From positions 11,658,248 through 11,722,247 of the forward strand of contig OY829662.1 in assembly GCA_963691815.1 (NCBI GenBank): a stretch of 64,000 bases of DNA. The letters run 5' to 3'. Position 1 is the stretch's first letter. Every line of letters begins with the position of its first letter. A model generated the notes under the pieces. The model made no database searches. It was not told the DNA's origin and worked only from the letters and a program-made list of their open reading frames with translations. Below, one piece after another: positions 50,301-64,000 of this stretch. Source of the DNA: Echiichthys vipera. Lineage: Eukaryota; Chordata; Actinopteri; Perciformes; Trachinidae. The position numbers were made by a program, and so were the translations under genes.

Positions 50301-52691
50301 ATAACCAGCATAATAAAATTACAGTATAGACAACACTGACAAGACAAGACAAGAGAGAGGCCCACACATTTGGCAACGTCATGAAAGGTCAGTTGAGATA
50401 TGCACAAATGTGTATCTGAAGCTTTGCATTTGTCTTTGTAGGTCTGAACTTGCCTCTAAATATTACTGTATAATAATACTGCAGGGAGGATTGCTGTGTC
50501 GTAGTGACGCGGGCCTTCTACGAGACAACACAGCCGTTTTTAGCAACTCACCTAAACATCTGGGAATGCCAGAAAGTCTATTTCAGACACATTATATATA
50601 AATGTTATATAATTGACACCCTTAACTGACATATTGTGCTGAAAGGCATGCAGGTTTATAATCCACGTGACTGCCAAATACTTACCCTGCATGACGCCTT
50701 TCTTGTTTGATACAATCTAAGAATTGCATAACAGCCTTCCCCCGTCTAATGTTGTGTGTTTACATTCCTGCTTGAGGTCGAGCGGCAGTAGAAGAAATAA
50801 TGCATGGGTAAAGTTTTAATAATACAAGTGGCCGGTGCAGTTATGCAATACAGAGGGCCCTTTGTGCAGGATCGTTTGTGATTATGCAACATGATCTGTT
50901 TTTTCTATTCATAGTTCACAACCAAGTTAGTGTTTCGAGTGTTTATTGTTCCATTCTTTCTCTGTATGAGCAGAAAGACTTCAAAACAACTGCAGGGCAT
51001 GGACAATGATGGAACACTAGAAAAAACTATGAATGTTGCCAATCAACACACCAAATATGCAACAACATATAATTTCTCTTTCTTTATTGTGGAACGTACC
51101 ATCCAGTAAGCTGTGCCAACAGCAACAGTTCAACCAAGTCGGGGTAGAACATTTATCGACCATTATGTCAAGCATTAGGATTTTGAACCAAGTGTGAGAA
51201 AGAATGAAAAAAAGACAAAACAAAAGATAAGAGAACAAAAAGGAGCAAACAGACTTAAAATATATTTTACGCTGTTCAATAGAATCAATTGCAGCTTCTG
51301 ATGCAGAGGGCATCCGCGTAATTGCTTTAAACAACAAATTAAATGTCAATAAATATGCTTCATATCTTATCATAGCATTTTAGCATTCTTACTGGTTTTG
51401 CATTAAACGTGCGTAGAAGGCAATTTAGACTCAAATGTAGGTTACATCCAACAATGTTGACATTTGAATTTTCAGCAGCATAATCAGAACAGCTTGCACT
51501 TACTGGATCGGCTGTAACAGTGCACAAAGGCAGCCTTGAAACTCACATTTAATCTGTTTAACATACTCATTAAAGACCCTGGTAGCTTTTTCTGAAGAAA
51601 ATAGCAGTTACGTGTGTTTTTCAGATCACATAATGAGCTTCAAAAGGAAAATGAGATGAATATTGTTTATCTGCGTGACATTAGGAGACTCTTAATGACA
51701 CTAGCATACATATTTCCAAGTAACTACAGCAATATGTGAGGTCAACAATAGTTCATCGCCACCTTATTATGGTAGGAATCGATAAGTCGGCTTAATAGGA
51801 AGTCACCTGTTAAATAAATAATAATAAGTGACACCATTTTCTTAATGGAAAATGACCTTTGAGATGTCACATTTTATTTTATAAATGTTTGCTAAAGGTG
51901 AAATGTGCAACATAGCAATCGATTGGGTTGCAACGGCACATTCACTGATGGCTTTGTTGCATCTCAATAGCAAGACAAAGACCTGACAAAAGAAGCAAAG
52001 ACCGGGACATTTCTTTAACGGTGTTGACACAGTCGAGTGTGTCCCACACTGTGTTTACACTGTAATCAGACACACCTGCTTTTTACATTTGCATGTCATC
52101 ATGGCTAATCATGTTTTCTGTAATGAGCCACAAACAAAACGTTGAACAAAATACACCATTTCATTCTGAGGGTATCTGTCTGGAGTAAAACGTGAAATAA
52201 GACTTAAAGAGAACAGCTGTTTCTCCACTTGTAATGACACAAACTAGTGTATGAATATGCAATTAAGTGCTTTCGATTTGATCTTTGATCACCATATACT
52301 CAAACACATCCTCTCTACCTTCTATGAGGACCAAAATAAGTCATATTATTCATACAAAATATGTATAAACCTTCATACATCTCAGGTTATAAGCTTGGTA
52401 CAGGTATGAAACAACAGCAAAAGTATCCCCATTTAGCTCCATATAGCAAATAAACAGGTTTTTTTAAGTGGAACACATCCACCTGAATGCATTCACTCAA
52501 ATCCTCGAGGGCACATTCTTGGCTACAACGTCACAGAGGAGTTACAGTATAAAACATTATAAGAAACATATTGAATTTGAATGATAAATTATAAATTTCC
52601 ACATATACAAAATTCTGATGTTTTTACATATGTACATATTAACAGGATTCATCCACACGGCCACTGGTAGTCCCATTTCACACACGGTTTC

Positions 52692-58883
<6,192 letters not shown>

Positions 58884-59200
58884 TCTCGCCTGAATCCGAT
58901 CGCAAGGGGGGCCGGGTGGGGGAGAGAGAGTATAGGTGAAATGCTGGCTACGTACAGTCGATGTGCCTTCCGCTCGGTACGTGCTGTGCGCGCTTGGTAG
59001 TTTTCCAGTTGTATCCAAATCCAACTGTATTCCCTCCACCTCTCCTCCTCGCTCGCTCGCTCGCTCGCTCACGCTCTGTCTCTCTCCCTCCCTTTGCACA
59101 CTCCACAGTCCTGGCTATGAGCATAGAGATATTCACGGTAGTGCAGCTCTTTTTCGAGCTCGATGCATGACGTCAGGAGGGGAGGGGGGAGGTGGAGACC
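58884..59200 (-). promoter_or_regulatory. cbx4: cbx4 promoter / 5' UTR region
   Basis: CpG-containing DNA upstream of the cbx4 ATG with a (GCTC)n tetranucleotide run (about 59049-59071) and a perfect CRE, TGACGTCA, at 59168-59175. No convincing TATA box. Promoter role is inferred from position. Confidence 0.5.
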
Positions 59201-62200
59201 TTGCACAGAGGTTGGGGTTTTATCCCGTGCTTACTGGACTGCGGGAGGGATATCTGGAAATTCAAATCGACCACTTACCTGTTACAGCATGTATGCATAA
59301 ACATATACACGCGCAGTTTTTATGGTTTATTTCGATAGCAAGGGCTCAAGGGAACCCCTCCTCCAACAGCTGATGCACTATATTCACATGAGGAAAAATA
59401 CTTTGAGTGGTTGAGTTTGATACAAGTTCATACGTGTGGAGATGCATTTACAACAGATGCATACACTTCTATTAAAAATCCACATAACTGCCCTGTTGTA
59501 GCTGCATCTGGCATTTCAAGGCATCAGAACTGCACCTAAGGGAGCTCAACAGTCAACAGACTGGTGGACAGACCAGTCTGTTTTTATCAGGAGACTTGTA
59601 CAATAAAAGGCTAATAAATATAGTCCTCTAGCCTTGAAAGTGACAGCAGCAGTGTCACCAAAGCTTGTTTATCACTCGAATTGAGCCACTGATGACAGAC
59701 CTCTAGTACCTTTCTGTAAAAAAAAAAAGGAAATCCGAACCCTTAAAGCAGCACAGTATAGGCTAGATTGTGCAGACGGAGGTTTACAGTTCGATCTGCT
59801 GACAGCACACTGCAAATATAGGTCACACGCTATGATCGTCAAACCACGGCCATGTCCTCTGGGCTTAACTGCCATTAATTTGACACACAGCAGAGGGTTG
59901 CTGCAGCCTTCAGCCTATACCTGTGGCAACTTTCTAAATGGTGCCAGAACGCTCAGCATGTTTCCCCTTAAAAACACAGCCTGATATCGGCTGTAACAGA
60001 GGCTGTCTATCTGCATCCTGACAATTTAAATCCAAAAAACATGAGCCACATCATCAGTAAGTATGTTATATGTGCTGTAAATGTCATCCAGCTTAAGTCA
60101 CCGGATTTATGGGTTACTTAATTGGAAACATGAGAGAAAACACGCGTCCCTGCATCGAACGCCTAGATTTTGTACGTAATTTGCTCTCCGTGCGTAATGT
60201 TGTCACCAAAAGGGCGTAATTCGTTAAAGTACATGGCATTTATTGCATCAGAAGAGAGTGAAACTGGCTAAAACTCGAAGCTTTTCTTGCTCCAAAAATA
60301 ATTCAGCACCACAAGGGTTAAATGAAGCCTCTAAGCAGAGCGGCAGCGGCCAGCCTATTAAATACAGGCACGATATATCTCTGCCCTGCCATATAAGGCA
60401 ATGGAGAAAAGGCGCCGAAATATGGCACTTTACACTCGCTAATTCCCGAGTTTCTGTCTTCAAATGTGTTCAGGAGGGGGTTAAGACTCAAACACCGCAA
60501 ACATGCTCGATTAAAAACTCCGTCTTTTCGCTTTATTCCTGTTTTTTCCCTGTGCCCTTCAGCCGCGACCAGGGAGCGCATACGCCCTGCTTCCCTAGCA
60601 ACAGCATGAAAGGAGAGAGCGAGAGGCGCAAAGAAACAGAGAGAGAGAGAGAATTTAAGTTTGTGACAAACAAACGAGTTGTTGTTTAAAAAAAATGCCA
60701 CCAAGGAGCTTCTACATGTGGTTTCCTTAAACATTATTTTATCTGTGGGATCTCATAGAATCGAAATGCATATTAATGGAGGTCTGAGAGCATTTCTTTT
60801 CTTTAGAGTTGGGAGGTATTCAATGTCAGCTCTTGTTTACTCGCCAAGTACCCAAAATACAAATTATGTATCATTTTGTATTTGCACTGACGGGGAATGA
60901 CGCCTGGAGTCTGCGTCAAGTCAGAGATAATCGTTTCGAAAATCCTCAGACTCAGCCTGTCGAAGTCTGGGATCAGATCACAGCTCGATATCATCTAAAT
61001 ATATTTGGTTATACTTCCAAACAAAAATCTTTATCAGAATGGGCTTCAATCACCTGCAGCATTGTGAAGTGAAACAGCGTCATCAACAAGCGGTTTGACT
61101 CTTTAATATACAGCGCTCAGGTTGCACATAAAGTATAAAGGTTTGAGGAAATAGAAACCATTTCTTTCTTTAAAAACATTTTTTTCTTCTATCTGAAATT
61201 GCCGAGGGGCTGTGTGTTAGTTCTCCTCTGTGACCGAGAGATCCATACTGCCCCCGAAGCTTGCTTGATCATCTTTGGGAAGTTATCACCAAATCATTTT
61301 AAAGCCCTGCGATACCTTTCGTCCCCATCATAATCATGTCTTCTTCCTTATAAAAGTCAGTATTAACAGACAGTGTCGCTGATCCGAGGTCTGTACGCCC
61401 TCTCAGGAATGCGCTCAGGTGAGCTCGTGTGTCTCTTCTGCACTTGTTCACCTGTGCCTTTGACATTCAAGATGTTGATAAAAGCCGCAGACTGGAAATC
61501 AACCAGAGCTTCGATTTGCCGACAGGTTAAAAAGCAAATTCTGCACGCAAATAAAAAGACACACACACAAAGAAATATAATAGGGCGCTGACCAAAATCA
61601 ACCGGTGCCGACCAGGTGATTTGGCTGAGAAATAGATGAGAAAACGGCTCAACCCCAAATTAAAACGACGCATTGACGCTGCGGAGTTTCTCTCGATTTT
61701 AAAGCAGATATTCACGGTGTGAAAATGCATGAAAATTAACAACAAACACGGACATTCACACTGCTTTGTGAAAGTTCCCCCTCAAAACAGTCCTTGTGTT
61801 ACATTTTCTGGAATTTGTGGACTTGTTTTTTAGTGCTCCATGAGTGTTCTTGTTTTTTTTAAAAACAAAAAACTTCAATGTTTATTTTGTCCTTGTTGAA
61901 CCCGTCAAGGTCAACTGAGCTGTTATCTAAAACAAGAGGATAAACTAGGGGTCAGCCAGTCTGCTTTTTATCTCCTGTTTGAAGGGACCCTTTTCAAACA
62001 ACCTTCTCCTCCTTTTATTTCACTTTGTGTCAATGCTTTCTATCACCGGATAGAGAGAATATATTTCTCTGAGACATGTAGAAGCAGAAAATACAGTTTA
62101 CCACTACTATTCTCAACTTTTGCTGTTTAAAGTTTAAAGGAGCTTAAAGGAGTCCACAAAGGACTGGAAGAGTGTGAATTCTGTGGAGAAAAAGGCGTAT

Positions 62201-63577
62201 AAGAATGTTTTTGTGGACTGTATTTATGTGGGTGTAAATGTGCCTGTAGGAGGGCCAGGGTCAGGTTAAGTCCTGATCTCTGGTCCGGTCTCAGCAGGAA
62301 CCACAATGAGCTCAGCCTTGTGACCTTTTTTTCCATTGCAACACCGATTTCTTTCATTATTCTCCCTCTTTCTGTCTTTCACGCACACAAACTCAGCCTG
62401 CACACAGCTGGTTCGCTCAAGAAGCATCCACAAAATGGAGACTTGGGGGGGGGGGGGGGGGGGGGGGCAGGAGGCCTCCCCTCCTTGGCACCCAACCACA
62501 ACCAACCACCCACGGTGCCAGGAGTGCCAACTGAGGGAATGGAGGGATGAGAGGGAGGAGGGAGGGAAGGAGGAGAGAGAGTTGGGGCTACAGAATGCAA
62601 AGGAGAAGAAAAAGGTGTGGTGGGAAGAGGAAAAAAGGGACAAAAAGGAGACAGGAGAGAGGGAGGAAAGAAAGACCTTTGCGTCGGCCGTAGCCAAGCA
62701 TCCGATTCATTCCTCCACAGCGACAAGGAAGAAAAGACTTGATTGGTTTAAGGGACAGAACGCAAGGACGGGGTTTAGAGGAGACGAAGAAGGGGGGGGG
62801 GGGGGGGGGGTACCACAAAAATGTTAAGAGGGCCCTACAGCCATTCTCACGGCGCTCAGCGGGCGGTCATTAAGCTCCACTATCAAACGGGCTGATGTAG
62901 CAAGGGCGTACAGATGAAACAAGAAGACAGAAGAATCAAGGTTCACACTGTTGCTAAAAACAGAAGATGGAAACTCGCTCACGGAAATCAACGAAAGACA
63001 AGCTCTTTAATGTAAACATGCTGTGTGATTACGCCACACATTCAAGCTAATTATGCTGTGTAGCAATAGCTATACCTTTCCGGTGCCTGCATGTCCTCCT
63101 GCTTCAGGAGCTAACACAGAAATCTTCCATTTCCTTTGTCTGCCCCTGACATATGTTTAATTATGATAATTGTAACAAATGAAAGCTATTAGGAAGCCAT
63201 TCATCTTGGTGCTGCTGATTTTAATGCACTATGAAGATGGGCTGGGAGATGTGTGTGGTTGAGGGGGTTGGAGGTGGTGGTGGTGGGGAGGGGGGCAGAG
63301 GAAATTCCTCCTCCAGTGTCATTGTCACGGCCATTGTTGCACCGAGGCGACAGGTCTGCAGAGAGGGGTGCTCCTCTGCCAGGGTGGGCTCTCTTCCCTC
63401 CCTCCTCTCCCCCTCTGTGTCCTATACTGCCTGCTCGCCTGCAAGGCTGCCGTCGTGTGGGGTTCACCCCCACCGCCTCTTCCACCACCCGCCACCACCA
63501 CCAACATAAGCTTCCCCCATTGATCCCCCTCTACCCGGGAGCCTGAGCAGGAGGTGGTGAGGGGGTGCAAGGAGCCT

Positions 63578-63614
<37 letters not shown>

Positions 63615-64000
63615 AGGAAGGGGGGGAGGGGGGGTTCACTGAGCACAAGGCTTCCAGGGGGGTGGTAGGGGTGAGGGCCGAGATCAGGGGCGGTGGTGCA
63701 GTGGAATTCTGGCAGAATGCGGCTGAATACACGACTTGTCGATACGGTATTGAGCTGCAGCGAGGAGGATGTTTGACTGCCGAGAGAGAGTGTACAACTG
63801 CACCTTTCCGTTCACGTATGCAGCACGCCGCTGCTGGATGTTGAAATGATTTACCAATTGCCATCAATGCTGATACTCCCTGGTTGTGAGCAGGAAATCA
63901 CAACTTGTACATAAAACACAATAGCACGCACACAATGGTACGCCTCAGAGAACAATAGCTGAATAATCCACTGAATAATTGCGTGGATTCTTCTCTGATC
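59201..64000. other. Noncoding cbx4 upstream region
   Basis: No supported exon on either strand. Contains a consensus CArG box (CCATATAAGG, 60389-60398), G23 at 62445-62467, a purine-rich tract 62520-62680, G19 at 62792-62810, a (GA)n run at about 63580-63609, and homeodomain-motif-rich complex sequence at 63000-63235. Open frames here follow the skewed composition. Confidence 0.6.

Larger units (their letters stand above)
45781..52691. other. Intergenic interval cbx8-cbx4 (6.9 kb)
   Basis: No protein exon supported on either strand; cbx2 was looked for and not seen. Contains (ATT)n-type text at 47046-47178, a CpG-rich patch at 48100-48620, (CA)n at 49896-49990 and a fish interspersed repeat at 50105-50300. 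It should also hold the cbx4 3' UTR and cbx8 upstream elements. Confidence 0.6.

Noticed and set aside
62266..62827. Overlapping frames of 115-163 codons in the G-rich cbx4 upstream tract
   Set aside because: They arise from homopurine and poly-G composition. No conserved domain, no supported start or splice pattern.
63201..63867. 180-codon minus-strand frame and overlapping plus-strand frames
   Set aside because: Skewed composition with Ser-Leu runs from (GA)n. Nothing recognisable.

Overview
This window is vertebrate nuclear DNA, almost certainly from a ray-finned (percomorph-like teleost) fish. The evidence is short GT-AG introns, very long uninterrupted (CA)n microsatellites, several interspersed repeat families typical of teleosts, and spliced proteins that read best as fish orthologues of known vertebrate genes. 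I rebuilt every exon by hand from splice sites, reading phase and remembered family sequence. No alignment was run.

Layout: (1) 33-3245, + strand: the last seven coding exons of slc5a11 (SMIT2-type sodium/myo-inositol cotransporter); the 5' part lies before the window. (2) 4881-26621, - strand: complete arhgap17 (RICH1/Nadrin: BAR, RhoGAP, proline-rich tail), 19 coding exons, 890 aa, convergent with slc5a11. (3) 30110-32325, + strand: complete aqp8-type aquaporin, 5 exons, 259 aa. (4) 35659-40049, - strand: complete metrnl (secreted meteorin-like factor), 4 exons, 296 aa. (5) 43131-45581, - strand: complete cbx8 (Polycomb chromobox), 5 exons, 363 aa. (6) 52692-58883, - strand: complete cbx4 (Polycomb chromobox and SUMO E3), 5 exons, 550 aa. 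(7) 58884-64000: noncoding cbx4 upstream DNA with purine-rich and poly-G tracts. No protein gene was found there.

The genes do not form a pathway. The first three match a human 16p12 neighbourhood and the last three a human 17q25.3 neighbourhood, so the 32-36 kb interval is a junction between two syntenic blocks. cbx8 and cbx4 are paralogous PRC1 subunits with identical exon phases and lengths in the chromodomain.

Introns carry four copies of one TTAAAGG-ended MITE, an element with hAT hallmarks and a visible 8-bp target duplication, a TA-flanked inverted-repeat element, a 22-bp-TIR MITE, four copies of a GCTGCAAC/ATTAATCGAT repeat, and about 1.4 kb of (CA)n. I found no previously undescribed gene system. 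The most checkable oddities are local: a 13-bp perfect hairpin 18 nt inside the cbx4 intron 3 donor, a MITE ending about 11 nt from an arhgap17 donor, a G4-CRE-(CA)n cluster in arhgap17 intron 1, an NPP first aquaporin motif, and repeat arms on both sides of metrnl exon 2.
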